Below are positions 18,417 to 27,473 of a stretch of DNA of 64,000 bases, one piece after another. The notes under the pieces are model-generated. The model worked only from the letters and a program-made list of their open reading frames with translations, was not told the origin of the DNA and did not search any database. Position 1 is the first letter of the stretch; every line of letters begins with the position of its first letter. Source of the stretch: Chelonobacter oris (GTDB lineage Bacteria; Pseudomonadota; Gammaproteobacteria; Enterobacterales; Pasteurellaceae); contig NZ_JSUM01000006.1 in NCBI RefSeq assembly GCF_000772535.1, positions 62,001 to 126,000 of the forward strand, written 5' to 3'. The translations under genes were made by a program, and so were the position numbers.

Positions 18417-19709
18417 CTATAACATAAAGAGTGCCAGAAACAGCACTGCCAAAACCATGCCCGGTGCGGTACGCTTAATCATATCGACCGGATTAACGCC
18501 TGCCAGACCGGCACAAACAATGGTCACACCGGCAATCGGTGAAGCCGTACGGCCGATTGCGCCGGCAATCGCAGCGCCCATACCCAGATTCACATGGGTG
18601 TACCCCAACTCGACGGCATGCGGCGTCACCGCCGTATTAAATGCGATCGCCGCCGCATCGCCGGAACCGGTGATCACGCCCATCAAGAACGGGCCGATTG
18701 TCGCTCCCCAACGCACAAATTCATTCGATGATTTCAAAAACTCAATCGCAGAATCAATCGCACCGGTCGATTTCAAACCGGCGACAAACACACTGGCCGC
18801 AATGATAATCCCCAAGACATTGGCATAGGAACTGCCCATGCCGTTGAAGAATTCATTACTGATTTTCACCGGTGACATGCGGGTAACGATAATCGCATAA
18901 ATCGCCCCGATTAACATCGCTTCCGGCACCGTCATTTTTGTCCATGTCAGCCAAGAAATTTGTTGTAGTTCGGTTCCCCCGATCACCAACAATACCACGG
19001 GAATCAGCGGCGCAAGCGCATAAAGCAGATTGACGCGGCTGAAATGCTGCTCCGAGTCCTGATTCTCGGCCAGATATTCATCACGGAATTTTTTATGATA
19101 ATCCCCCAATGCCACCGCCAAGATCGTCAGGACGATTGCCCCGATAGCCCCGGCAACAATGGTGTACGGCGCATGGGACAAATTGACTTGGGTCACGGTC
19201 AAACCCGACATTTCGCTGATCATCGCCGAGTGAGACGAGCCCGGACTCATCATTGAACCGAACGTGCCTGCCAAAATCGCCGCCCCGGCGGTTGCCGGAC
19301 GGACACCGGCCGCTTTCAGCACCGGAATCAAGGTAGCCCCTACCGCCGCCGCACAGCCTGCGGCGGACGGAATAGCGATATTGATAAAAAAGGTCAGAAT
19401 AGTGGCGATTGGAATCAAGAAAAACTTTAGCCCGCCCAACGGCTTAGTCAATAAATGCACCAAATGCATATCACATTCGGTATATTTCATCACATAGGCA
19501 AACCCCATGCTGGAACAAATTGCCATAATCAGCCCCGCACTGGTCATACTTTTGGCAAAAGCCTCCAACGCCCCCATCGGATTCAGCGTCAGCACCGCCA
19601 TAACCAAACCAACGCCCAACAGAACCGTTCGGGTTTCATGTTTTTTAATCAATAAATAAATTGTGGCGACAATGCCCAACAATGCGATCATTAATTTTAA
19701 TTCACTCAT
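18417..19709 (-). CDS. C4-dicarboxylate carrier family protein (DcuC-type)
   Basis: 430 residues, about 12 helices. The FINIAIPSAAGCAAAVG and GTFGSMMSPGSSHSAM segments match the DcuC/YfcC group of dicarboxylate carriers. E. coli DcuC is 461 residues. The ATG at 19709 follows GGAGG by 7 bases; an upstream in-frame TTG is less likely. Position between a peptidase and an amidohydrolase suggests it may carry acyl amino acids or an aspartate-related product rather than only fumarate/succinate; this is inference. Confidence 0.8.
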   Translation of the reverse strand: MSELKLMIALLGIVATIYLLIKKHETRTVLLGVGLVMAVLTLNPMGALEAFAKSMTSAGLIMAICSSMGFAYVMKYTECDMHLVHLLTKPLGGLKFFLIPIATILTFFINIAIPSAAGCAAAVGATLIPVLKAAGVRPATAGAAILAGTFGSMMSPGSSHSAMISEMSGLTVTQVNLSHAPYTIVAGAIGAIVLTILAVALGDYHKKFRDEYLAENQDSEQHFSRVNLLYALAPLIPVVLLVIGGTELQQISWLTWTKMTVPEAMLIGAIYAIIVTRMSPVKISNEFFNGMGSSYANVLGIIIAASVFVAGLKSTGAIDSAIEFLKSSNEFVRWGATIGPFLMGVITGSGDAAAIAFNTAVTPHAVELGYTHVNLGMGAAIAGAIGRTASPIAGVTIVCAGLAGVNPVDMIKRTAPGMVLAVLFLALFML

Positions 19710-19721
19710 TGGCAACCTCCC

Positions 19722-20435
19722 TTATGCATAATTAAAGGTGGAATTCAGTGCAATCTCTTCCACGTCCATTTGCCCGCTAATCCGCAAAATATTGTCGTAG
19801 CCGATCACCGTTGCCGTGTTACCGCGAATCTGCAATGCCGTTCCTTCCGGCAACGCATAAACTACCGCATTCGGGTTGACCGTTAAAAATTCATTTAACC
19901 GCTCTTCACGGCTTTCCCCGTTATGTCCCTGCATTTTGCCGGAAATAAAGTGCGGATTAATTTGGGCAGGAAACAAATCCAGTGCCTTGAATGACGGTGG
20001 ATAAGCAATCGGCATATCGTTGGTGGTCATAATCGATGCCCCGGCGACATTCGCGCCGGCACTCCAACCGAAAAACGGCGTACCGCACTTGACTTTATTA
20101 CGGATAGGCTCGAGCAGATTATGTCGATACAGTTGATTTAACAGGCAAAACGTATTGCCGCCGCCAATTGCAACCGCATCGGCCCGTTCGATGATCTCGG
20201 TCGGATCTTGCGATTGATGCACGGAAATAATCTTCATCTCCAACGATTCAAACGCCTGCTGCACCGCCTGCTCATACTGATCATAACTTCGGCTCACGCC
20301 GGCATAAGGCACAAATGCCAACGTTTTACCCCGACAATCCGTCAAGAAGCGGGCAATCCACGGCGTACAATGTACCAGGTAAGCCGTATCGCGATATTTG
20401 GAACCGCTCATTAACAGCATTTTTTTAACACTCAT
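19722..20435 (-). CDS. pepE: Alpha-aspartyl dipeptidase PepE (peptidase S51)
   Basis: 237 residues (E. coli PepE is 229). It has the nucleophile elbow [10 protein letters not shown] and the [16 protein letters not shown] block; the downstream [14 protein letters not shown] segment contains the catalytic His. It cleaves N-terminal Asp from dipeptides in the cytoplasm. The ATG at 20435 is chosen over 20441 because AGGAG is 8 bases away. It is the first gene of a minus-strand operon with the carrier and the amidohydrolase. Confidence 0.9.
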   Translation of the reverse strand: MSVKKMLLMSGSKYRDTAYLVHCTPWIARFLTDCRGKTLAFVPYAGVSRSYDQYEQAVQQAFESLEMKIISVHQSQDPTEIIERADAVAIGGGNTFCLLNQLYRHNLLEPIRNKVKCGTPFFGWSAGANVAGASIMTTNDMPIAYPPSFKALDLFPAQINPHFISGKMQGHNGESREERLNEFLTVNPNAVVYALPEGTALQIRGNTATVIGYDNILRISGQMDVEEIALNSTFNYA

Positions 20436-20619
20436 CTGCATACTCCTTTTCAGTCGTAATCATCCTGATTCTGTGACATACTTTCTCACAAGGCTTATCT
20501 TGCAAGTTATACGTTGTGTAACCAATCTGATTTTACGCCAATTGTTTTTATCTTATAGTGAAGAGGATCAATCTTTTCTTAAAGTTTTTGTAAACTTTCA
20601 TCGGCAGGGAGACATGATT

Positions 20620-21855
20620 ATGGCTATCAATATGCAGCGCATCAAAACGTTGATTGATCATTTAGCAACGATTTCATCCGGTGACAGCGAGCTTACCCGC
20701 CTTGCTTTCAGCCCCGAAGATCTGACGGCACGCGAATATTTGCTTGATCTCTGTCGGGCGCTGGGACTCAACGTCAGGATCGATGAAATCGGAAATGCGA
20801 TTATCCGCCGCGACGGCATAGAAAACGATCTGCCGGCAGTCGCATTCGGTTCACATATCGACACCGTTGTCAACGCCGGAAAATTCGACGGCCCGTTAGG
20901 ATCGATTGCCGGACTGGAAATTCTGTTGCAACTTTGCGAGCAACGACAGCAAACCCGCTATCCGCTCGAGCTGATTCTCTTTACTTGCGAAGAATCCAGC
21001 CGTTTTAACTACGCCACCCTTGGCAGCAAAGTGATGTGCGGAATCACCAATCAAGCCGCGCTGTCGCATTTACAAGACAAAAACGGGGTCAGTCTGGCAG
21101 AAGCACTGGCACAAATCGGGTTGGATTTTGAAAAAGTCGATCAGGCAAAGCGTGCCGCACAAGCGTTCAAATGTTTTATCGAACTGCATATCGAACAAGG
21201 CCCTCGGCTTGAAAACGAAAACAAAACCATCGGTGTCGTCACCGGCATCGCTGCACCGATTCGCTGTATTGTTAAAATTCACGGACAAGCGGATCATTCC
21301 GGTGCGACGGCAATGAACTATCGCCATGATGCGCTATTGGGCGGTGCCGAACTGGCGCTCGAGCTGGAACGGGCGGCGATTCGGGCAGGGCATGAAACCG
21401 TGGCGACGGTCGGACAAATGCAGGCAAAACCGGGGGTAATGAATGTGGTGCCCGGCTATTGCGAATTGTTGGTAGATATTCGCGGCACCGATATCGAGGC
21501 GAGGGAAAGCGTATTCCTCGCCTTACAACAAAAAATCGACGATGTCGCCAAACAGCGGGGATTACAAATCGATTTACAACTGATCGCCAAAGATCAGCCG
21601 ATTATTCTGGATTCAGGCATGGTTAATGCGGTTAAACACGCTGCCGACACACTTGGTTATGCCTATGAAATCATGCCGAGCGGCGCAGGCCACGATGCGA
21701 TGCATATGGCAACATTCTGCCCGACCGCCATGATTTTTGTTCCTTCACACCAAGGCATCAGCCACAATCCGTTGGAACACACCGACTGGCAGGATATCGA
21801 AGCCGGCGTCAACGTTCTGCAACACGTGATATTGCAACAAGCCGAACTAAAATAA
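20620..21855 (+). CDS. M20-family hydantoinase/carbamoylase-type amidohydrolase
   Basis: 411 residues. AFGSHIDTVVNAGKFDGPLG carries the first metal-binding His and Asp and the family hallmark; FTCEESSRFNYATLGSK and the HIEQGPRLEN stretch complete the centre, and SGAGHDAMHMA sits near the C-terminus. These features define N-carbamoyl-L-amino acid hydrolases and allantoate amidohydrolases. The start at 20620 follows AGGGAG by 8 bases; the long open frame upstream lies in the shared promoter gap. It is divergent from pepE; the same order of genes is recalled from H. influenzae HI0584-HI0588. Confidence 0.85.
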   Translation: MAINMQRIKTLIDHLATISSGDSELTRLAFSPEDLTAREYLLDLCRALGLNVRIDEIGNAIIRRDGIENDLPAVAFGSHIDTVVNAGKFDGPLGSIAGLEILLQLCEQRQQTRYPLELILFTCEESSRFNYATLGSKVMCGITNQAALSHLQDKNGVSLAEALAQIGLDFEKVDQAKRAAQAFKCFIELHIEQGPRLENENKTIGVVTGIAAPIRCIVKIHGQADHSGATAMNYRHDALLGGAELALELERAAIRAGHETVATVGQMQAKPGVMNVVPGYCELLVDIRGTDIEARESVFLALQQKIDDVAKQRGLQIDLQLIAKDQPIILDSGMVNAVKHAADTLGYAYEIMPSGAGHDAMHMATFCPTAMIFVPSHQGISHNPLEHTDWQDIEAGVNVLQHVILQQAELK

Positions 21856-21940
21856 CACGGCAATGAGATTATTTCATCGCTCACGTTTTGCTTTTCCATT
21901 AAGCCGACGACAGTCTGGTCAGAAAAAAGGGGAGATATCC

Positions 21941-22291
21941 ATGCAAATTCTGAAACTCATCACTGCGACACTGTTATTGGCGACAAGTGCGGTTTCAATG
22001 ACCGAGACAACACCGCAACAGATTCAGCAACAGCAAAATCCGCTGATGATTGATGTCCGCAGCAAAGACGAATTCGATGCCGGCCACTTGCAAAGTGCGG
22101 TGCATATTCCGCATGATCAAATCGAGCGTCAAATCAGCCGATTGACTACCGATAAAGATCAAAAAATTTATGTTTATTGCCGTAGTGGGCGCCGAGCCGA
22201 AGCCGCCAAGGCGGAACTGGAAAAATTAGGCTATCGTAATGTTGAAAATCTGGGCGGATATGCACAGTTAAAAGCAGACGGTGTTAAATAA
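21941..22291 (+). CDS. pspE: Periplasmic rhodanese-like sulfurtransferase (PspE-like)
   Basis: 116 residues. A short signal peptide (about 1-20) precedes one rhodanese domain: MIDVRSKDEFDAGHL, then the active-site loop CRSGRR with Cys80, then LGYRNVENLGGY. Single-domain periplasmic rhodaneses transfer sulfane sulfur. The ATG at 21941 has GGGGAGA upstream. An uptake signal lies within the signal-peptide codons. It has no obvious operon partner, 85 bp after the amidohydrolase stop. Confidence 0.88.
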   Translation: MQILKLITATLLLATSAVSMTETTPQQIQQQQNPLMIDVRSKDEFDAGHLQSAVHIPHDQIERQISRLTTDKDQKIYVYCRSGRRAEAAKAELEKLGYRNVENLGGYAQLKADGVK

Positions 22292-22314
22292 CCTTCTGTT
22301 GACTCTACACAGAC

Positions 22315-22350
22315 AAAGTGCGGTATAACAAACGGGCTATACCGCACTTG
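22315..22350. terminator. Uptake-signal-pair hairpin between rhodanese and alcohol dehydrogenase genes
   Basis: AAGTGCGGTATA (22316-22327) pairs with TATACCGCACTT (22338-22349), a 12-bp perfect stem with a 10-base loop between convergent genes. T-runs are weak on both sides. Confidence 0.7.
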
Positions 22351-22359
22351 AGATCAATA

Positions 22360-23421
22360 TCAGCCGTTTTTCAGGCTTTTCATGTCGATCACAAAGCGAT
22401 ATTTCACATCGCTTTTCAGCATCCGTTCGTATGCGTCATTGATATTTTGCATCGTGATCATTTCCACATCGGAAACGATATTATGCCGACCGCAGAAATC
22501 CAGCATTTCCTGAGTTTCGGCAATGCCGCCGATCATCGAACCGGCGACGGTGCGGCGACCGGTGACCAACGGGACGGTGTTAACCGTAGATTCCAATTCG
22601 CCCACAAGCCCAACCAGAACCAACGTTCCGTCCAGCGCCAAGGTGGCGATATACGGTTTCAAATCATGGGTATAAGGCACTGTGTCGATAATCAGATCAA
22701 AATGGTTGGCAACCGACTGCATCTGCTCTTCCGAAGTAGAGAAAACCACATGATGTGCCCCCAGCTGATAAGCATCCGCCTCTTTGCCGCCGGAACGGGT
22801 GAACAAGGTCACTTCCGCGCCCAGTGCATTTGCCAGTTTAATCGCCATATGCCCCAATCCGCCCAGACCGACCACCGCAACTTTACTGCCTTTCCCCACA
22901 TGCCAATGCCGCAGCGGCGACCACGTGGTAATACCGGCACATAATAACGGCGCTACCGCTTGCGTCTCCAGATTTTCCGGCACGCTGAGGACAAATTTTT
23001 CGGTGACGACAATGGTATCGCTGTAGCCGCCGTAAGTCGGCATCTGATCACCGAAACGATCGGTGTCGTTATAGGTCTGCACATTCCCGTTTTCACAGTA
23101 TTGCTCCAGATCTTGTTCGCACGGGTGGCAATGCTGACAAGAATCGACCATACAGCCCACGCCGACTAAATCCCCGACGTTAAACTTGCTGACCTGCGCC
23201 CCGACACGGCGTACACGGCCGACAATTTCATGCCCCGGCACAATCGGATAATGGCTCCAGCCCCAATCGTTACGGGCTTGGTGAATATCGGAATGGCAAA
23301 CGCCGCAATATTCAATATCAATTTCTACATCGTTGGCGCGCACTTCACGGCGTTCGAATTCAAACGGTGCCAACGGGCTGGTTGCGGATTGTGCGGCATA
23401 GCCGCGTACTGTAATGGTCAT
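22360..23421 (-). CDS. Zinc-dependent alcohol/aldehyde reductase (YahK/CAD-like)
   Basis: 353 residues. The catalytic zinc site (CGVCHSDIHQ, GHEIVG), the structural zinc Cys set (CQHCHPCEQDLEQYC) and the NADP-binding loop VGLGGLGHMAIKLA are all present. The architecture is that of broad-range NADPH-dependent aldehyde reductases such as YahK. The ATG at 23421 is the start of the recognisable N-terminus (MTITVRGYAAQ). It shares a strand with the acetyltransferase 19 bp upstream and may be cotranscribed under LysR control. Confidence 0.88.
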   Translation of the reverse strand: MTITVRGYAAQSATSPLAPFEFERREVRANDVEIDIEYCGVCHSDIHQARNDWGWSHYPIVPGHEIVGRVRRVGAQVSKFNVGDLVGVGCMVDSCQHCHPCEQDLEQYCENGNVQTYNDTDRFGDQMPTYGGYSDTIVVTEKFVLSVPENLETQAVAPLLCAGITTWSPLRHWHVGKGSKVAVVGLGGLGHMAIKLANALGAEVTLFTRSGGKEADAYQLGAHHVVFSTSEEQMQSVANHFDLIIDTVPYTHDLKPYIATLALDGTLVLVGLVGELESTVNTVPLVTGRRTVAGSMIGGIAETQEMLDFCGRHNIVSDVEMITMQNINDAYERMLKSDVKYRFVIDMKSLKNG

Positions 23422-23440
23422 ATAGCATTCCTCTTTTGAA

Positions 23441-24013
23441 CTATTTACTCTCAATCATTTTAATCAGTTTGGCGGGTATTCCGCCGACAATACTGTTCGG
23501 CGCAACATCTTTAGTGACCACCGCATTAGCCGCAACAATCGAATTCTCGCCGATCGTCACCCCCGGCATCACCGAAACCGCCGCCCCCAACCAAACATTA
23601 TTTTCCAATACAATCGGCGCACAATAGGTTGCACGGCGTGTCAGCGGATCAATCGGGTGATTAATAGTCACCAGATTCACCTTCGGCCCAATCAAGACAT
23701 TGTCGCCCAGCGTAATCCCGCCGCGATCCATAAATTCACAGGCGTGATTGATAAACACATTTTTACCGACTCGGATATTTTTCCCGAAATCGGTATAAAA
23801 CGGCGGCATCAGCCAAAATGATTCGTCCACCACCGCACCGGTCAAGCGGGAAAACAGTAACCGCACTTGCGCCGGATCATGATAACCCGTATTCATCTCA
23901 GCAATAGTTTGTTGGGCTTCCGTGATCAGGCGTGCGATTTTCCCATATTCCGGATCCGTCAGTGAAATCAGCTCACCCGCTTTTTCCCGTGTAAAAATAT
24001 CTTGTGCAGACAT
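23441..24013 (-). CDS. Sugar O-acetyltransferase, maltose/galactoside type (left-handed beta helix)
   Basis: 190 residues. An N-terminal helical segment (1-55) precedes hexapeptide repeats ([17 protein letters not shown], then [15 protein letters not shown]). The catalytic His lies in VTINHP. These trimeric enzymes transfer acetyl from acetyl-CoA to sugars. It diverges from a LysR gene across a perfect inverted repeat, so its expression is probably LysR controlled. Confidence 0.85.
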   Translation of the reverse strand: MSAQDIFTREKAGELISLTDPEYGKIARLITEAQQTIAEMNTGYHDPAQVRLLFSRLTGAVVDESFWLMPPFYTDFGKNIRVGKNVFINHACEFMDRGGITLGDNVLIGPKVNLVTINHPIDPLTRRATYCAPIVLENNVWLGAAVSVMPGVTIGENSIVAANAVVTKDVAPNSIVGGIPAKLIKMIESK

Positions 24014-24037
24014 GTGTTCTCCATCATGGCGTAAATA

Positions 24038-24069
24038 TCGTAATCTGTAATATAATAATCAGATTACGA
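24038..24069. promoter_or_regulatory. Inverted-repeat operator between lysR-type gene and acetyltransferase gene
   Basis: TCGTAATCTG (24038-24047) and CAGATTACGA (24060-24069) form a perfect 10-bp inverted repeat with an AT-rich 12-base spacer in the 106-bp divergent gap. This is the layout expected for a LysR-family site controlling both directions. Confidence 0.7.
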
Positions 24070-24119
24070 TTTCCTGTATATTCATAAATTTGAATTTGAT
24101 AATTTCGGAAACAGAAACT

Positions 24120-25022
24120 ATGTTGAACAAATTGGAAGCACTCAAAGTCTTTTGCACCACCGCCGAAACCATGCAGTTTCGTGAAGCGGCAAGCCGTCTT
24201 GCGGTTTCCCCGCCGGTGGTCACCCGAATCATTGCCGAACTGGAAGACCATCTCGGCGAGGCGCTGTTTCAACGCAATACCCGACAAATCCGGCTGACCG
24301 ATTTCGGCGACCGGTTTCTGCCTCAGGCGCAGCAATTGTTGGAAGAAAGCGAACGATTATTTGCGCCGTCAAAACGCAAACATATCGATGAAATGAGCGG
24401 CTTAGTCCGAATCACTGTGCCCGAACTGCCGCATGAAAGTGCGATTTTGGACGAACTGTTCGCCGTATTAACGCCCTATCCCGACCTGATTCTGGACTGG
24501 CGCACCGATGGCGTGCGTTTAAATGTCGTCGAATCGCAAATTGACATCGGCTTGCGCATAGGCAACCTGAGCGACAGCCGCTTAATTGCGCGCCGTTTGG
24601 GCGAAGTCAGTGAAAAAATTGTGGCCACACCGCACTTGATTGAACAATACGGCATTCCGAAAACTATTAATGACCTGCAAAAAAATTTCCCGCTGACCGC
24701 CGCACTGGACGCCAACACCGGACGTTTTTGGTCATGGTATATCAACGAAGAAACCCAGTTTATGCCGCGTAATCCGGTATTTATCAGCAGCAATATCCAT
24801 AACAGTCTGCAAGCGGCATTGTCGGGACGGGGCTTTTCTCATCAATTGGATTGGCTGTGCGATCCGCACTTACAAAACGGCAAACTGGTTGAAGTATTGG
24901 CGGATATACCCAAAATACGCTGGCCGATCTACCTCTACCGTCCGCAAAGAGCGGTCACGCCGGTGCGGGTGAAAGTGGTGTTTGATTTATTGGCGGCTAT
25001 TTTAAGCAAGTATTTTAATTGA
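24120..25022 (+). CDS. LysR-family transcriptional regulator
   Basis: 300 residues. The HTH at the N-terminus (FREAASRLAVSPPVVTRIIA) precedes a LysR substrate domain of the subgroup with LVRITVPELPHES. Members of this subgroup often control a neighbouring oxidoreductase or quinone gene. The ATG at 24120 begins the canonical LysR N-terminus. The effector is unknown. Confidence 0.87.
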   Translation: MLNKLEALKVFCTTAETMQFREAASRLAVSPPVVTRIIAELEDHLGEALFQRNTRQIRLTDFGDRFLPQAQQLLEESERLFAPSKRKHIDEMSGLVRITVPELPHESAILDELFAVLTPYPDLILDWRTDGVRLNVVESQIDIGLRIGNLSDSRLIARRLGEVSEKIVATPHLIEQYGIPKTINDLQKNFPLTAALDANTGRFWSWYINEETQFMPRNPVFISSNIHNSLQAALSGRGFSHQLDWLCDPHLQNGKLVEVLADIPKIRWPIYLYRPQRAVTPVRVKVVFDLLAAILSKYFN

Positions 25023-25090
25023 AATAAACCGCACTTTGCGCCAAAAGTGCGGTCTGCCGGACTTTTGGCGCAAAGTGCGGTCTGCCGGAC
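25023..25090. repeat. Three uptake signals forming a 21-bp hairpin plus a tandem duplication
   Basis: Uptake signals lie at 25028-25036 (minus), 25045-25053 (plus) and 25073-25081 (plus). The 21-base arms 25028-25048 and 25061-25081 are perfect inverted copies around a 12-base loop. The segment AAGTGCGGTCTGCCGGACTT is repeated at 28-bp spacing. It lies between convergent genes and may terminate both; the duplication suggests local copying of an older two-signal terminator. Confidence 0.8.
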
Positions 25091-26068
25091 TTAGTAGCCC
25101 TGCAAATAAACCGTTTCCGCCAGCTTCACGCCCAACAACGCCAGACTGAAACGCTGTTCGTCGCACACCGTCCAAAAGCGGATACCGTTATCCAGCGCCA
25201 CCACATCACTGATATGGATCTGATCGCATTCCTGATACCGTTCGCCATGACTGACCGGAGTGATCACCTGTTCCGAATGCAATTGCAGCAAGCGATTATC
25301 CGCCCAAGCCGCCAGCCAAGACGTAATGTCACTCTGATAATCGGAAAGTGCGGTCACTTGCTGTCCCAATCCGTAAAAAACCGCACTTTGCAGCTGATGA
25401 ATAATCAGTTGAATTTCACTGTTCGGCAAAATCTTTTGGAATTGCTGCAACAGACGATCGGGCTCGTGCAAATTAAACGGCGCCACATCAAATGCCAAGC
25501 GCGCTTCACCGTCGTCCAGCGAAATGCCGTTCAATAAGCGTGCCGTCTGCCCCGCCAGTTTTTTCACCTGTTCTGCGTTGACATAAGATGCCGGCAACAT
25601 CGAGCTGACCAACACACGGTTGATCTCACCTTGCAGCAGCACCGAACCCGCGGTCAAAATCAGCTGACTGATTTGCGGATCCGCCAACGAGACGATATTG
25701 CGATTGCGCAAGTCCGCCAACTGCGTATCATTAAAGCCCGGCACGATCAACGGCACATCATGCAGCACCGCACAAACGCCATTGAGATCAATCACCACAC
25801 AGCCGCTGTCCGCGGCTTGTGCGACATACGCCGCATGTTTGCTTTCACCGGCAAAAAACAAATATTGTTTATCGTGCCAATCAATCTCTTCAATCGCTTG
25901 CTGTTCAACACTACGGTTATGAAAACGCAGCCCCTGCTCTTCACCAAACGGATAAATTTCGGCAAGCGAGAGTTTCTCAATCGGCAAAGCCCCTTGTTCC
26001 AGCAATTCGGCAATTTTTTCCGCCAATTCAAATTCGGCGGCGATCACGACATTTAACGCTGTTTGCAT
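25091..26068 (-). CDS. usg: USG-1-like aspartate-semialdehyde dehydrogenase homologue
   Basis: 325 residues with the fold order of aspartate-semialdehyde dehydrogenase. In true Asd the catalytic Cys lies in an N-C-x-x-Q-like loop; the matching loop here reads SLADPQISQL, with no Cys, and only one or two other Cys occur in the protein. This points to the non-catalytic USG-1 group found near pdxB/truA in enterics. Its role is unknown. It ends at the triple uptake-signal hairpin. Confidence 0.75.
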   Translation of the reverse strand: MQTALNVVIAAEFELAEKIAELLEQGALPIEKLSLAEIYPFGEEQGLRFHNRSVEQQAIEEIDWHDKQYLFFAGESKHAAYVAQAADSGCVVIDLNGVCAVLHDVPLIVPGFNDTQLADLRNRNIVSLADPQISQLILTAGSVLLQGEINRVLVSSMLPASYVNAEQVKKLAGQTARLLNGISLDDGEARLAFDVAPFNLHEPDRLLQQFQKILPNSEIQLIIHQLQSAVFYGLGQQVTALSDYQSDITSWLAAWADNRLLQLHSEQVITPVSHGERYQECDQIHISDVVALDNGIRFWTVCDEQRFSLALLGVKLAETVYLQGY

Positions 26069-26159
26069 TTTGTTCTCCTAATAAACAGGGTAAAATTCAC
26101 TGCGCCATTCTACGGAATTTCACTAGATAAGTCTGTAAAAGAATCAAAAGAGAGCGAGT

Positions 26160-26639
26160 ATGACCCCTGCAATCCACTATTTAACCAAACACAATATTCC
26201 TTTCAGCGTTCATGCCTATGAACACGATCCGACTATCCGCGATTTCGGGCATGAAGCCGCAGAAAAGTTGGGATTGTCCGCCGGGCAGACCTTTAAAACA
26301 TTATTGGTTGCAATCAATGGCGATCAGAAAAAGCTGGCGGTGATGATTATTCCCGTTTCCCATAAACTGAGCCTGAAAAAAGCCGCCAAAGCATTAAACG
26401 TGAAAAAAGCGGAAATGGCCGAAATTGAGGCGGCGCAGAAATCTTCCGGCTATCTGGTCGGCGGCATCAGCCCGATCGGACAGAAAAAAGCCCTGCCGAC
26501 CTTTATCGATCAAAGTGCGGTCGAATGGGATTTGATCTATGTTTCCGGCGGCAAGCGCGGACTGGATCTGGCGTTAACGCCAGCGGATTTGGCACTGGCG
26601 ACAAAAGGAAATGTTGTTGATTTGCGCGACCAATATTAA
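26160..26639 (+). CDS. ybaK: Cys-tRNA(Pro)/Cys-tRNA(Cys) deacylase YbaK
   Basis: 159 residues, matching the single-domain YbaK/EbsC family. Recognisable segments are GLSAGQTFKTLLVAINGD (with the key Lys) and GGISPIGQKKALPTFID. It hydrolyses Cys mischarged on tRNA(Pro) in trans. It stands alone, divergent from usg, with AGAGCGAG before the ATG. Confidence 0.92.
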   Translation: MTPAIHYLTKHNIPFSVHAYEHDPTIRDFGHEAAEKLGLSAGQTFKTLLVAINGDQKKLAVMIIPVSHKLSLKKAAKALNVKKAEMAEIEAAQKSSGYLVGGISPIGQKKALPTFIDQSAVEWDLIYVSGGKRGLDLALTPADLALATKGNVVDLRDQY

Positions 26640-26643
26640 ACAC

Positions 26644-26666
26644 AAGTGCGGTGCGATACCGCACTT
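26644..26666. terminator. Uptake-signal-pair hairpin between ybaK and the acyltransferase gene
   Basis: AAGTGCGGT (26644-26652) and ACCGCACTT (26658-26666) form a 9-bp stem with a 5-base loop between convergent genes. No long T-run follows on either side. Confidence 0.65.
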
Positions 26667-26671
26667 TGGTG

Positions 26672-27436
26672 CTATTGACGACTGCGTTCCAGCGCTTTTG
26701 CCAGTTCGCTTGAGAGGATCATGTAAGTTTGATCCGCCAGATCACGCCGTTCTTTGCCGACGGTATCAATCGCTTGGTAAAACGTCAGCTCAATCACCGC
26801 ACTTTTCTGTGCCGCCAGATCTTTTAACGACCGCCACAGGCTGACATCACCGTAATATGCCATCGTTTCGTTGCTGCCGCCGTGTTCCGCCGGGTAAAAG
26901 CACAACACCGGCCAAACTTTTGCGTCGCCATCGATCGCCGCTTGAAAAAAGCTGCTTTTAAACGGCAGAACCTGCTCGCCGTTGGTTGAGGTGCCCTCCG
27001 GAAACAGCGTGATTTGTGCGCCGTTACGCAGTGCGCTCGCCACGCCGTCCACCTTGCCCTGCGTGCCGGCATTTCCGCGCTGGCGAGACACAAACACCGT
27101 ATCCGCCTGCGCCGCCAAATAGCCGATTATCGGCCATTTGCGCACATCTTCTTTAGCAATAAATTGCCCCGGCAACACCGCATTAATAGCAAAAATATCC
27201 AACCATGAAATATGGTTGCAGATAAACATCGTACTTTTGGTTTGCGACAACGGCGGGACATTATGCGCATTCACTTTGATGTTAAAAACATGCAAAATTT
27301 GTTGTGACCAACGCTGAATACGTGCCAATTTTTGTTCGGCCGTACAGCGCGGAAACAATAGCAGCATTTGGAAAACACCGCTCATTAAAAAATAGGCGAT
27401 TAAGGTCAATCGCCAAAAAACAACCACCGAATGCAT
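26672..27436 (-). CDS. 1-acylglycerol-3-phosphate/lyso-ornithine lipid O-acyltransferase (PlsC family, OlsA-like)
   Basis: 254 residues with an N-terminal membrane segment. The PlsC motifs are visible: NHISWLD (HxxxxD form), KEDVRKWPIIG, and FPEGTSTNGE. The enzyme adds an acyl chain to a lyso-lipid at the inner membrane. Its neighbour upstream is an OlsB-type N-acyltransferase 37 bp away, so the natural reading is OlsA of ornithine lipid synthesis. It could instead be a secondary PlsC; the main plsC would have to be elsewhere. Confidence 0.8.
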   Translation of the reverse strand: MHSVVVFWRLTLIAYFLMSGVFQMLLLFPRCTAEQKLARIQRWSQQILHVFNIKVNAHNVPPLSQTKSTMFICNHISWLDIFAINAVLPGQFIAKEDVRKWPIIGYLAAQADTVFVSRQRGNAGTQGKVDGVASALRNGAQITLFPEGTSTNGEQVLPFKSSFFQAAIDGDAKVWPVLCFYPAEHGGSNETMAYYGDVSLWRSLKDLAAQKSAVIELTFYQAIDTVGKERRDLADQTYMILSSELAKALERSRQ

Positions 27437-27473
27437 AAGCCGCCTTATTGAATTTTATCAGTTTTAATTGTAA

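Noticed and set aside
20472-20490. TGTGA and TCACA near the pepE/carbamoylase divergent promoter
   Set aside because: The half-sites are 9 bases apart instead of 6, so this is not a normal CRP site.
22318-22944. Long plus-strand frame opposite the alcohol dehydrogenase
   Set aside because: No ribosome site or family features, His-rich shadow of the well-supported dehydrogenase on the other strand.
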